Assembly (NCBI GenBank): GCA_040954445.1
Contig: CP144361.1
Coordinates: forward strand, 1,302,001 to 1,366,000
Direction: 5' to 3'
Length of the DNA stretch: 64,000 nucleotides
From: Burkholderia sp.
GTDB lineage: Bacteria; Pseudomonadota; Gammaproteobacteria; Burkholderiales; Burkholderiaceae
In this document: piece after piece, positions 28,639-38,799 of the stretch
Layout of the letters: every line of letters begins with the position of its first letter
Position numbering within the stretch: the first letter of the stretch is position 1
Notes under the pieces: generated by a model
The model's input: the letters and a program-made list of their open reading frames with translations, nothing else
What the model was told of the DNA's origin: nothing
Database searches by the model: none
Position numbers and translations under genes: made by a program

Positions 28639-29777
28639 GGCGTTGTTGCATAAATCGAGCTAGATCCGTTGACGTTTACGCGCAACGGTTGTGGGGCCAG
28701 CCTCCTATCAAGTGATTCCAGAGTAACTGCCTAATTTTTGCCAAGAAAATGCGCAAGGACATACACAAGACAGGTAAGCCGAAGACACGCTACCGTGTCA
28801 GGAATTGGGCGGCCTATAATGCAGGCCTGATCAACCGGGAGAACATAACAATATGGATAGATGAAGCCGTCCTTGCCAGAATACCCGATTTCATACCCGC
28901 ACGTGGTCGCCCGTGTCTATACGGCGATACGCTGATTCAGGCATTACTTGGCGTGAAGACCGTCTATCGACTAACCTTGCGCGCCCTGCAAGGTTTGACC
29001 CAAAGTCTGCGCGATTTGGCCTTCCCGAGCTTGCCGGTGCCGAATGACACCACGCTCTTTCGCTGGGCAAAAACGCTTGATGTCGAACTGCCGATCCTTC
29101 GTGACAACGAACCGATCCATCTGGTTGTCGAAAGCACCGGTCTGAAGGTCTATGGCGAAGGCGAATGGAAGGTGCGCCAGCACGGCTACTCAAAGCGGGG
29201 CACGTGGCGTAAAGTCCATCTCGCGCTCAACGCGAATACGGGTCAAGTGCATGCCTCGCTATTGAGCCACAATTCGTAATCTCCAAATCAAAATATCCCT
29301 GACTGTGATGCTCTGGCCAAGTTGCTTGACCAGATTCCACGCAAAGAACAAATCGATGTCATCGGCGGTGACGGTGCCTACGACACCAAGCCATGCCATG
29401 CGGCCATTGCTGTAGGCAGTGCTATTCCTTCGATTCCGCCACGCGAGGGTACCGCTCATTGGCCAGCGGATATGCCCGGTGCGGCGTGGTGTCATGGCGC
29501 GTTTGATGCAATTGCCCGTGACGGTCGTCGAGAATGGAAGCAAGACAGTCGATACCACAGGCGATCGCTTGCCGAGAATGCGATGTATCGGTTTAAGACC
29601 CTCACCGGCAACTGTCTCTGGGCGCGTCACATCGACTCGCAGGCGACCGAGGTCGCCGTTCGTGTCGGCGTAATGAACCGCATGGTGAACCTCGCTCGTC
29701 CGCAATCCGTTCGTATTGCGTAAATTTATCTCCGTCGATGCTATTTCGTCCTTATGCTCGATTCATGCAACAACGCC
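28639..29777 (+). mobile_element. IS903-type copy with internal IS630-type scar
   Basis: Both TIRs present. The transposase is open from 28749 to 29279, then sequence around 29265-29300 is replaced by TTGAGCCACAATTCGTAATC, an IS630-type end, and the C-terminal half resumes at about 29300 to 29723. The scar suggests insertion and imprecise loss of an IS630-type element. Confidence 0.85.
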
Positions 29778-29947
29778 ATTCCAGGATCAATATCGCCAAT
29801 GGCGTCTCGAAAAACTGGATCTGCTACACGTTCTACGCTTCCTTCCTCACACTGAGGTCGCCTTCGTTCCGTTGCGCTTCACTTCATTCACTGTGACCAA
29901 CTCATGGTGAGAATTGTACCCGCATGCACCACCCATGCTGGGCGTAC

Positions 29948-29974
29948 AAAAAAGCCCGCTGGATAGCGAGCTTT
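29948..29974 (-). terminator. Rho-independent terminator of bamC
   Basis: On the minus strand: AAGCTCGCT / AGCGGGCTT stem with a four-base loop, followed by TTTTTT. It lies about 25 bases after the bamC stop. Confidence 0.8.
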
Positions 29975-29997
29975 CGATTGTGGTGAACGCGCGGGGA

Positions 29998-31194
29998 TCA
30001 GTGTAAGTGGTTCGCCAGCAGGGCCATGATTTGGCGGGCCGGGCTGGTCGAATCGACATTGCCGCTCGCGTCGACGATGGCGACGCGAGTTTGGTCCTGC
30101 GTCAGCGCTTTGACGTTGACCAGGTACTGCTTCGCAGTCTTTTCCTTCTTACCCTGGAACAGCTGGGTCCAGAAGCCTGACTCGGTCTCGATCAGTGCTT
30201 TCGGGTCGACGTAGCTGACGTAGTAGAGCCCCTTGGTGCGATCGAGATCGTCGACCGTAAAGTTGGCGCGATTGAGCGCGAGGCCGACACGCAGCCAGGA
30301 ACGGTCATAGGGCTCGCTGAGCGTGAGTTCGGACGATACGTCAGGTACATTGCCACTAACGAAGTGGCTGGAGGAGTGGACTAGTGCCGCCGAGTTGGCG
30401 GCTTTTTGTGCAGCGCCGCCACCCTTCTTCGTATTGGCGGGTGCGGCGACCGCTGCCGTAGTACCGCTGGCCTTCGCACGTGCATCGTTCTGCGCCAGCA
30501 CGGCCATCATACGCTTCAGGTATTCGGTCTCGAGCACAGGATTATTCGGTCGAGTTTCCCACTTGCTCGAATCATTGTGCGGGCCGGTCAGGGCCTCGCG
30601 CATACCTTTCTGGCTGATGAATACGTAGGTACCGCCATTAGGCGCAGTATCTAGCCGCGTGCGGTACTTGTTACGCTCGGCTGTCACGTAAGAATTGCCC
30701 ATCGCCTTGGTGATCACGCTGCGAATCAGGCCCTGGTTAACCGACGGATACGTCTCGTTCCAGTCGGTTTCCATCACGCTTTTTTCACGCTGGTCGATCA
30801 CGAGCAGGAAACCCTGCTCTTGCCAGAAACGGCGGATCTGCGGCCAAACCGCGGCGGGCGCCTGGTCGTCGATGACGAGCCAACTCTCGGTACCGTCGCG
30901 TTGTAGGTGCATGCCCGGCGTGACGGGCACCACGCCCGTATCAGAGTGCGGGGCGACCTGCTGCGGCTTCTGTAGGCTCGACAGCGAGGTTACGCCGTTG
31001 ACTGGTGGCAGCGAACTCTGGTCGATCGTCTCGTCCATCATGTTCGGGGGCACCGCGATCGACACCTCCTTAACCCGGGAATCACGCTTGTAGTCGATTT
31101 TCGTGGTCGACGTCGAGTTGCAGCCTGCCACGAATACGCCGGTTACCAGTACCACTGAAAACCGCTTGGTCAGACGAAGATCAGATATGTTCAA
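29998..31194 (-). CDS. bamC: Outer-membrane assembly lipoprotein BamC
   Basis: Lipoprotein accessory subunit of the BAM complex that inserts beta-barrel proteins into the outer membrane. The 398-aa protein has a signal peptide with lipobox VFVAGC (Cys 25), the unstructured N-terminal segment that binds BamD in the family, and two helix-grip domains (DGTESWLVIDDQAPAAVWPQIRRFW ... TYVFISQKG and SELTLSEPYDRSWLRVGLALNRANFTVDDLDRTKGLYYVSY). The start is TTG at 31194, preceded by GGAAGG with good spacing. From memory dapA usually lies upstream in Burkholderia; here that neighbour is absent and IS DNA begins 130 bases upstream. A strong terminator follows. Confidence 0.88.
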   Translation of the reverse strand: MNISDLRLTKRFSVVLVTGVFVAGCNSTSTTKIDYKRDSRVKEVSIAVPPNMMDETIDQSSLPPVNGVTSLSSLQKPQQVAPHSDTGVVPVTPGMHLQRDGTESWLVIDDQAPAAVWPQIRRFWQEQGFLLVIDQREKSVMETDWNETYPSVNQGLIRSVITKAMGNSYVTAERNKYRTRLDTAPNGGTYVFISQKGMREALTGPHNDSSKWETRPNNPVLETEYLKRMMAVLAQNDARAKASGTTAAVAAPANTKKGGGAAQKAANSAALVHSSSHFVSGNVPDVSSELTLSEPYDRSWLRVGLALNRANFTVDDLDRTKGLYYVSYVDPKALIETESGFWTQLFQGKKEKTAKQYLVNVKALTQDQTRVAIVDASGNVDSTSPARQIMALLANHLH

Positions 31195-31920
31195 GGAACC
31201 CTTCCGAGTTAGAGGCCACGGGCGCCTTCCATGGAGTAGATACGCATTTTACCGGGCTTTCGCCCTCAAGTCCAAAAGCAGGCTGTCATTTGTGCCGGGA
31301 ATGATCCATACAGTGTAGCTGCGACGGGCGTTGTTGCATAAATCGAGTGTGAGGACGCAATAGCATCGACGGGATAATTTCAGGCGATACGAACGGATTG
31401 CGGAGGAGCGAGGTCCACCATACAGTTGATGACGCCGACGCGAACGGAGACCTCGGTCGCCTGCGAGTCGATGTGACGCGCCTAGAGACAGTTGCCGGTG
31501 AGGGTCTTGAACCGATACATCGCATTCTCGGCCAGCGATCCCCGGTGGTAGCCACTTCTTGCTTCCATTCTCGACGACCGTCACGGGCAATTGCATCAAC
31601 CGCGCCATTACACCACGCCGCACCGGGCATATCCGCTGACCAATGAAGGGCACCCTCGCGTGGCGGAATCGAAGGAATAGCACTGCGTGCAGCAATGGCC
31701 GCATTGCATGGCTTGGTTTCGTAGGCACCATCACCGCCGATGACATCGATTTGTTCTTCGCGTGGAATCTGGTCGAGCAACTTGGACAGAGCGTCACCGT
31801 CAGCCACATTCTAATTCGTCATTAGCGCGGCATGCACTTGACCCATATTCGCATTGAGCGCGAGATGGACTTTACGCCACGTGCGCCGCTTCGAGTAGCC
31901 GTGCTGGCGCACCTTCCATT

Positions 31921-33043
31921 GGCGTTGTTGCATAAATCGAGCGCGAGGACGCAATGGCATCGGACGGGCATAATTCAGGCGATACGAACGGATTGCGGAC
32001 GAGCGAGGTCCGCCATGCGGTTGATGACGCCGACGCGAACGGAGACCTCGGTCGCTTGCGCGGCGATGTGACGCGCCCAGAGACAGTGGCCGGTGAGGGT
32101 CTTGAACCGATACATCGCATTCTCGGCAAGCGATCGCCGGTGGTAGCCACTGTGTTGCTTCCATTCTCGACGACCGTCACGGGCAATTGCATCAACCGCG
32201 CCATTACGCCACGCCGCACCGGGCATATCCGCTGGCCAATGAGCGGCACCCTCGCGTGGCGGAATCGAAGGAATAGCACTGCGTGCAGCAATGGCCGCAT
32301 GGCATGGCTTGGTGTCGTAGGCACCGTCACCGCCGATGACATCGATTTGTTCTTCGCGTGGAATCTGGTCGAGCAACTTGGCCAGAGCGTCACCGTCAGC
32401 CACATTCTGATTCGTCATTAGCGCGGCATGCACTTGACCTGTATTCGCGTTGAGCGCGAGATGGACTTTACGCCACGTGCGCCGCTTCGAGTAGCCGTGC
32501 TGGCGCACCTTCCATTCACCTTCTCCATAGACCTTCAGACCGGTGCTGTCGACAACCAGATGGATCGGTTCATTGTCACGAAGGATCGGCAGTTCGACAT
32601 CAAGCGTTTTTGCCCGGCGACAGAGCGTGGTGTAATTCGGCACCGGCAAGCTCGGGAAGGCCAAATCGCGCAGACTTTGGGTGAAACCTTGCAGGGCGCG
32701 CAAGGTCAGTCGATAGACGGTCTTCACGCCAAGTAATGCCTGAATCAGCGTATCGCCGTATACACACGGGCGACCACGTGTGGGTATGGCATCGGGCATT
32801 CTGGCAAGGACGGCTTCATCTATCCATATTGTTACGTTCCCCCGGCTGATCAGGCCTTCATTATAGGCTGCCCAATTCCTGACACGGTAGCGTGCCTTCG
32901 GCTCACCTGTCTTGTGTATGTCCTTGCACATTTTCTTGTCAAAAATTAAGCAGTTACTCTGGAATCTGAGTTGATAGGGGGCTGGCCCCGCGATCGTTGC
33001 GCGTAAACGTCAACGGATCTCGCTCGATTTATGCAACAACGCC
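31921..33043 (-). mobile_element. IS903-type intact copy (1123 bp)
   Basis: Complete TIRs and open transposase; outer member of the composite-like unit. The sequence just inside its left TIR (GCGATCGTTGCGCG) is shared with 33773-33790, hinting at gene conversion with the host copy. Confidence 0.92.
31975..32931 (-). CDS. IS5-family (IS903 group) transposase
   Basis: Intact 318-aa frame, beginning MCKDIHKTGEPK rather than [12 protein letters not shown]. Triad motifs conserved. Confidence 0.94.
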   Translation of the reverse strand: MCKDIHKTGEPKARYRVRNWAAYNEGLISRGNVTIWIDEAVLARMPDAIPTRGRPCVYGDTLIQALLGVKTVYRLTLRALQGFTQSLRDLAFPSLPVPNYTTLCRRAKTLDVELPILRDNEPIHLVVDSTGLKVYGEGEWKVRQHGYSKRRTWRKVHLALNANTGQVHAALMTNQNVADGDALAKLLDQIPREEQIDVIGGDGAYDTKPCHAAIAARSAIPSIPPREGAAHWPADMPGAAWRNGAVDAIARDGRREWKQHSGYHRRSLAENAMYRFKTLTGHCLWARHIAAQATEVSVRVGVINRMADLARPQSVRIA

Positions 33044-33156
33044 ACTTTTTTCTGTAAAAAACACAGGCGATTCCACTGTGATGCTCGGGTCAGGCGTTCA
33101 TATTGAGATATTGATCCTCAATTCAGGATCTTGAAATTTAAAAATCGTCCCTCATG

Positions 33157-33287
33157 GGCGTTGTTGCATAAATCGAGCGCGAGGACATAATGGCACCGAC
33201 GGTTCAGGCGATACGAACGGATTGCGAACAAGCGAAGTTTGCAATCCGTTCCATTGCGTCCTCACGCTCGATTTATGCAACAACGCT
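33157..33287 (+). mobile_element. 138-bp-family MITE (131 bp)
   Basis: Same orientation and junction (GAAGTTTGCAATCCGTTCC) as the 21902 member, with a short deletion after GACGG. The last TIR base is T (CAACGCT). Confidence 0.82.
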
Positions 33288-33822
33288 CCTTCCATTCACC
33301 TTCTTCATAGACCTTCAGACCGCTGCTGTCGACAACCAGATGGATCGGTTCATTGTCACGAAGGATCGGCAGTTCGACATCAAGCGTTTTTGCCCGGCGA
33401 CAGAGCGTGGTGTAATGCGGCACCGGCAAGCTCGGGAAAGCCAAATCGCGCAGACTTTGGGTGAAACCTTGCAGGGCGCGCAACGTCAGTCGATAGACGG
33501 TCTTCACGCCAAGTAATGTCTGCATCAGCGTATCGCCGTATAGACACGGGCGACCACGTGTGGGTATGGCATCGGGTATTCTGGCAAGGACGGCTTCATC
33601 TATCCATATTGTTACGTTCCCCCGGTTGATCAGGCCTTCATTATAGGCCGCCAATTCCTGACACGGTAGCGTGCCTTCGGCTCACCTGTCTTGTGTATGT
33701 CCTTGCACATTTTCTTGTCAAAAATTAAGCAGTTACTCTGGAATCTGACTTGATAGGGGGCTGGCCCCGCGATCGTTGCGCGTAAACGTCAACGGATCTC
33801 GCTCGATTTATGCAACAACGCC

Positions 33823-34035
33823 TGTCCGAACCTTCAACTACGCATGGAACACCCCCAAGAAGACGAGGTATCAAACCCAAAAATTGAAATACAAAAGTGA
33901 GCATTCCAAAGAACGGGGCATCCTCCCAAAGATATTGAATGTTCCAGTTGATTAGTTGCATGGCGAATCTTCAATGTGGGGCGGCCATTCGTCTACAATT
34001 TCGCCTTCCCACAATCGCATGTCAGGAAAAAGCTG
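33823..34035. other. Unassigned segment upstream of rlmD
   Basis: No complete gene. On the minus strand 33961-33830 reads MQLINWNIQYLWEDAPFFG, whose first eight residues resemble the start of endonuclease/exonuclease/phosphatase-fold proteins, but the rest does not, so at most this is a scrap. The rlmD leader includes GGAAAAAGCTG before its ATG. Confidence 0.35.
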
Positions 34036-35429
34036 ATGTCTGAAGCCGACCATACGCCCGCGCATAAGTCCTGGAACGCGCCCGTCGTGCGAGTCAGCGC
34101 GCCTATCGAGATCGAATCGCTCGACCACGAGGCGCACGGCGTCGGTCGCATCATGAACGAAGATGGAGAGTCCTGCAAGGTGATCTCCGTCGAGGGAGCG
34201 CTGCCGGGCGATCGCGTCACCTATTCGAGCTATCGCCGCAAGGCCAGCCACGAGCAGGCCACTCTGGTCGAGGTGTTGCGCCCGAGCGTGATGCGCAGCG
34301 AACCGAAGTGCCAGTTTTTCGGTACCTGCGGTGGCTGTTCGATGCAGCATCTTGACGTGCGTGCGCAGGTCGCGATCAAGCAGCGTATGCTTGAAGACAA
34401 TCTATGGCATCTCGCCAAGCTGCGCTCGGAGGCGATGTTCTCGCCTATCCACGGGCCGTCGTGGGGCTGTCGGTACCGCGCACGACTGACCGTGCGCAAC
34501 GTCGCGAAGAAGGGCGGTGTGCTGGTCGGATTCCATAAAAAAAGAGCAGCTATGTGGCCGATATGACTAGCTGCGAGGTACTTCCGCCGCATGTTTCAGC
34601 CCTGCTCGTGCCACTGCGCAGGCTGGTCGAGGGGCTTTCCATCAGCGATCGCATGCCGCAGATCGAGCTTGCGGTTGGCTCGAGTGTGACCGCCCTGGTG
34701 CTGCGCGTGCTCGAATCGATCAACGCCGACGACGAAGTGCTATTGCGTGAGTTCGCCGATGTCCACCAAGTGCAGTTCTGGCTGCAGCCGCAGGGGCCGG
34801 ATTCAGTGTTTCCATTCTATCCGCTCGACAAATCGCTCGATTACACGCTGCCGGAATTCAATATCCGCATGCCGTTCAAGCCGACCGACTTCACCCAGGT
34901 CAACCATCAGATCAATCGCGTGCTGGTCGGCCGCGTGCTGCGCCTGCTCGCGCCACGCCGCGAGGATCGCGTGCTCGACCTATTCTGCGGGATCGGCAAC
35001 TTCACCCTGCCGCTGGCACGTCTGTCGCGCGAGGTGCTAGGTATCGAGGGCAGCGAGGCGCTGACCACGCGCGCGCTGGCCAACGCTAAGGAAAATGGCG
35101 TCGAAGGTCATACCTCGTTCGCCTGCCGCAACCTATTCGGGGTGACAGTCGACGACCTGCGCGCCCTCGGCGCATTCGACAAGTTCCTGGTTGATCCACC
35201 GCGAGAAGGCGTGCTGGCCATCTCGAAGGCTCTAGCCGAGATAGCCCAGAGCGGCGACGGCCCCTTGCCCAAACGGATCGTCTATGTTTCCTGCAACCCG
35301 ACCACGCTGGCGCGTGACGCGGGTCTGCTGGTGCACGAGACCGGCTATCGGCTGCGCGGCGCGAGCGTCGTGAACATGTTCCCGCATACCTCGCACGTCG
35401 AATCGATCGCGGTGTTCGAGCGAGATTGA
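34036..35429 (+). pseudogene. rlmD: 23S rRNA (uracil-5-)-methyltransferase RlmD, frameshift in poly-A
   Basis: SAM-dependent m5U1939 methyltransferase with a 4Fe-4S cluster. The N-terminal part has the TRAM region (ESLDHEAHGVGRI) and cluster ligands Cys 92, 98 and 101 in KCQFFGTCGGCSMQHL. The frame is lost in an A7 run near 34541 (GFHKKR..), where one more A restores KKSSYVADMTSCEVLPPHVSALL. The second part holds the SAM motif VLDLFCGIGNFTLPLA, VDPPREG, and the catalytic Cys in YVSCNPTTLARD, and ends normally. Every catalytic motif survives. A homopolymer lesion can be a sequence error, a true loss, or be partly rescued by polymerase slippage, as reported for A-tracts in some insect endosymbionts. 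Confidence 0.88.
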
Positions 35430-35446
35430 GCCGATGTGAATTATGG

Positions 35447-36567
35447 GGCGTTGTTACATAAATCGAGCGAAAGTCGTTGACGTTTACGCGCAACGCTTGT
35501 CGGCCAGCTCCCTATCAAGTCAGATTCCAGAGTAACTGCCTAATTTTTCCAAGAAAACGCACAAGGACATACACAAGAAAGGTGAGCCGAAGGCACGCTA
35601 CCGTGTCAAAAATTGGGCGGCCTATAATGAAGGCCTGATCAACCGGGGGAACGTAACAATATGGATAGATGAAGCCGTCCTTGCCAGAATACCCGATGCC
35701 ATACCCACACGTGGTCGCCAGTGTCTATACGGCGATACGCTGATTCAGGCATTACTTGGCGTGAAGACCGTCTATCGACTGACCTTGCGCGCCCTGCAAG
35801 GTTTTACCCAAAGTCTGCGCGATTTGGCCTTCCCGAGCATGCCGGTGCCGAATTACACCACGCTCTGTCGCCGTGCAAAAACGCTTGATGTAGAACTGCC
35901 GATCCTTCGTGACAATGAACCGATCCATCTGGTTGTCGACAGCACCGGTCTGAAGGTCTATGGAGAAGGTGAATGGAAGGTGCGCCAGCACGGCTACTCG
36001 AAGCGGCGCACGTGCCGTAAAGTCCATCTCGCGCTCAACGCGAATACAGGTCAAGTGCATGCCGCGCTAATGACGAATCAGAATGTGGCTGACGGTGACG
36101 CTCTGGCCAAGTTGCTCGACCAGATTCCACGCGAAGAAAAAATCGATGTCATCGGCGGTGACAGTGCCTACGACACCAAGCCATGCCATGCGGCCATTGC
36201 TGCGCGCAGTGCTATTCCTTCGATTCCGCCACGCGAGGGTGCCGCTCATTGGCCAGCGGATATGCCCGGTGCGGCGTGGCGTAATGGCGCGGTTGATGCA
36301 ATTGCCCGTGACGGTCGTCGAGAATGGAAGCAACACAGTGGCTACCACCGGCGATCGCTTGCCGAGAATGCGATGTATCGGTTCAAGACCCTCACCGGCC
36401 ACGGTCTCTGGGCGCGTCACATCGCCGCGCAGGCGACCAAGGTCGCCGTTCGCGGCGGCGTCATCAACCGCATGGCGGACCTCGCTCGTCCGCAATCCGT
36501 TCGTATCGCTTGAATTATGCCCGTCCGATGCCATGGCGTCCTCACGTGCGATTTATGCAACAACGCC
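35447..36567 (+). mobile_element. IS903-type copy, transposase start codon lost
   Basis: Both TIRs are present (left one TTGTTACATAAATCG). The transposase frame is open across all 318 codons, but its ATG is ACG (35557). No in-frame ATG, GTG or TTG occurs before GTG at 35761, so the protein would lack about 68 residues. Point inactivation by a single base. Confidence 0.9.
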
Positions 36568-36708
36568 CAACAGCGCAGATCTGTTCCAGTCCTTCTTCGT
36601 ACATTCAAATGTCGCCTATATTACTGACTTATTAGTAAAACTGAGCGCGGCTTGCCCGCATGCGGCCCCACTGGGCCGTTTCCGATTTTTCCGATCGTAC
36701 TAGAACAC

Positions 36709-37260
36709 ATGAACCTCGAAGAAGCTCTCCAGATATTCAAACACTCTGAACAGATCGTCTCCGCCAACGAAGTCAACGCATCGATCGCCCGGATGGCCTC
36801 GGCGATTAGCGAAGAGATCGGCGACGCGTTCCCGCTCGTGCTATCGGTGATGGGCGGCGCGGCCGTGTTCACAGGCATGCTGCTTCCGCATCTCAATTTT
36901 CCGCTGGAGTTCGACTATATCCACCTGACGCGTTACCGTAACACCACCCAGGGCGGCCCAGAGATGCACTGGCGCGTAGCGCCGCGTGAATCGGTGAAGG
37001 ACCGCATAGTGATCGTGCTCGACGACATCCTCGATGAGGGCCAGACCATGGCTGCGATCCGCGACCGGATCCTCGAGATGGGTGCCAAGCGCTTCCTGTC
37101 GGTCGTGCTTTGCGAGAAGACACTGGCCAAGGTTAAGCCGTTGCATCCAGATTTCTATGGCTTCTCGGTCCCGGATCGCTACGTGTTCGGCTGCGGGATG
37201 GACGCTAAAGGCTACTGGCGCAATCTGCCGACGATTCGCGCGCTGACTGCCCAGCTCTGA
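36709..37260 (+). CDS. hpt: Hypoxanthine-guanine phosphoribosyltransferase
   Basis: Purine salvage: transfers phosphoribose from PRPP to hypoxanthine or guanine. The 183-aa type I PRTase shows LVLSVMGGAAVFTGMLLPHL (PPi loop), the flexible loop LTRYRNTTQGG, the PRPP-binding motif VIVLDDILDEGQTMAA (residues about 104-119), and CEKTLAKVKPLHPDFYGFSVPDRYVFGCGMD (purine-binding). The start ATG gives MNLEEALQIFK. The upstream 140 bases to the IS contain no other gene, and no clear Shine-Dalgarno was found. Directly after the stop is a damaged IS903-type TIR followed at its TA by an IS630-type end. Confidence 0.92.
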   Translation: MNLEEALQIFKHSEQIVSANEVNASIARMASAISEEIGDAFPLVLSVMGGAAVFTGMLLPHLNFPLEFDYIHLTRYRNTTQGGPEMHWRVAPRESVKDRIVIVLDDILDEGQTMAAIRDRILEMGAKRFLSVVLCEKTLAKVKPLHPDFYGFSVPDRYVFGCGMDAKGYWRNLPTIRALTAQL

Positions 37261-37284
37261 ATAGCGTTCTTGCATATTGATTTG

Positions 37285-38408
37285 GGCGTTGTTGCATAAA
37301 TCGAGCGCGAGGACGCAATGGCATCGACGGGCATAATTTCAGGCGATACGAACGGATTGCGGACGAGCGAGGTCCGCCATACGGTTGATGACGCCGACGC
37401 GAACGGCGACCTCGGTCGCCTGCGCGGCGATGTGACGCGCCCAGAGACAGTGGCCGGTGAGGGTCTTGAACCGATACATCGCATTCTCGGCAAGCGATCG
37501 CCGGTGGTAGCCACTGTGTTGCTTCCATTCTCGACGACCGTCACGGGCAATTGCATCAACCGCGCCATTACGCCACGCCGCACCGGGCATATCCGCTGGC
37601 CAATGAGCGGCACCCTCGCGTGGCGGAATCGAAGAAATAGCACTGCGTGCAGCAATGGCCGCATGGCATGGCTTGGTGTCGTAGGCACCGTCACCGCCGA
37701 TGACATCGATTTGTTCTTCGCGTGGAATCTGGTCGAGCAACTTGGCCAGAGCGTCACCGTCAGCCACATTCTGATTCGTCATTAGCGCGGTATGCACTTG
37801 ACCTGTATTCGCGTTGAGCGCGAGATGGACTTTACGCCACGTGCGCCGCTTCGAGTAGCCGTGCTGGCGCACCTTCCATTCACCTTCTCCATAGACCTTC
37901 AGACCGGTGCTGTCGACAACCAGATGGATCGGTTCATTGTCACGAAGGATCGGCAGTTCGACATCAAGCGTTTTTGCCCGGCGACAGAGCGTGGTGTAAT
38001 TCGGCACCGGCAAGCTCGGGAAGGCCAAATCACGCAGACTTTGGGTGAAACCTTGCAGGGCGCGCAAGGTCAGTCGATAGACGGTCTTCACGCCAAGTAA
38101 TGCCTGAATCAGCGTATCGCCGTATAGACACGGGCGACCACGTGTGGGTATGGCATCGGGTATTCTGGCAAGGACGGCTTCATCTATCCATATTGTTACG
38201 TTCCCCCGGTTGATCAGGCCTTCATTATAGGCCGCCCAATTCCTGACACGGTAGCGTGCCTTCGGCTCACCTGTCTTGTGTATGTCCTTGCGCATTTTCT
38301 TGGAAAAAAATTAGGCAGTTACTCTTGAATCTGACTTGATAGGGATCTGGCTCCGAGACTGTTGTGTGTAAACATCAATGGATCTCGCTCGATTTATGCA
38401 ACAACGCC
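37285..38408 (-). mobile_element. IS903-type intact copy with 9-bp duplication ATTGATTTG
   Basis: Repeats at 37276-37284 and 38409-38417 lie in the outer end of an IS630-type relic, which continues on the right. A recent insertion into older IS DNA. Length is 1124 bp through one extra A in the leader. Confidence 0.95.
37339..38295 (-). CDS. IS5-family (IS903 group) transposase
   Basis: Intact 318-aa frame. Private changes GQVHTALM and SAISSIPP; triad motifs unchanged. Confidence 0.95.
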   Translation of the reverse strand: MRKDIHKTGEPKARYRVRNWAAYNEGLINRGNVTIWIDEAVLARIPDAIPTRGRPCLYGDTLIQALLGVKTVYRLTLRALQGFTQSLRDLAFPSLPVPNYTTLCRRAKTLDVELPILRDNEPIHLVVDSTGLKVYGEGEWKVRQHGYSKRRTWRKVHLALNANTGQVHTALMTNQNVADGDALAKLLDQIPREEQIDVIGGDGAYDTKPCHAAIAARSAISSIPPREGAAHWPADMPGAAWRNGAVDAIARDGRREWKQHSGYHRRSLAENAMYRFKTLTGHCLWARHIAAQATEVAVRVGVINRMADLARPQSVRIA

Positions 38409-38655
38409 ATTGATTTGTAATCCAGCCGCAATTTCGTGGGTGTAGCGCGTGCAAATATCGTACACGCCAGTGCTCGAAAGGTTTGTATGCTCGGCAATCT
38501 CGTCGTAGGTCCGGCCCACGCGTGTGCAGGTTGATTACTTGACGTCTCCGCTCTTCATGTGCCTCACGAAAAAGCGATTTCATGTCTTGTTTTTCCATCT
38601 CCTTCACATGATGGACAATTTTCTAATTGCAAGATTACAAATTATGAATCAATAG
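38409..38655 (-). mobile_element. IS630-type deletion derivative
   Basis: Minus-strand N-terminal region (REAHEERRRQVINLHTRG) with outer ends TATTGATTCATAATTTG on one side and, across the inserted IS903 copy, TATTGATTTGTAATCC (from 37275) on the other, so it is a short element with both ends kept. Confidence 0.7.
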
Positions 38656-38799
38656 CTTTTTACATTGCTTTCGACGTGTAATTTTTACATTACCTCATGC
38701 TCTCACAGGTTGAGCTCTCCGAAAAACCCAGGCCGATTCATCCATCGTTGCCCACGGTGCCTCGCGCCCAGCCTACCGCTCATCACCCCAGGAATACCC

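Larger units (their letters stand above)
31921..33287. mobile_element. Composite-like unit: intact IS903-type copy, 113 bp, MITE
   Basis: The intact copy 31921-33043 and the MITE 33157-33287 bracket 113 bases that include an IS630-type end (33112-33156). CCTTCCATT occurs at 31912-31920 and 33288-33296, and the host copy reads through correctly when the block is removed, so the whole block behaved as one insertion. Confidence 0.75.
31327..33822 (-). mobile_element. IS903-type copy interrupted by a composite-like insertion
   Basis: Minus-strand element split into 31327-31920 and 33297-33822 by a 1367-bp block. The transposase is diverged (ETKPC for DTKPC, TRLE at the C-terminus). The outer flanks GCTGCGACG and TGTCCGAAC do not match. 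Confidence 0.85.

Noticed and set aside
33725..33961. Minus-strand frame beginning MQLINWNIQYLW as a new small protein
   Set aside because: Only eight residues resemble an endonuclease-fold start, and the remainder runs into the IS left end; kept only as an unassigned segment.
37318..37785. Long antisense frames in nearly every IS copy (about 155 aa starting MASDGHNSG and 102 aa starting MHLTCIRVE)
   Set aside because: They mirror the transposase codons, persist only because the copies are near-identical, and have no independent start signals or family resemblance.
38665..38799. N-terminal extension of PyrE
   Set aside because: The extension has no similarity to the family, whereas [15 protein letters not shown] at 38800 is the usual start with AGGA upstream.
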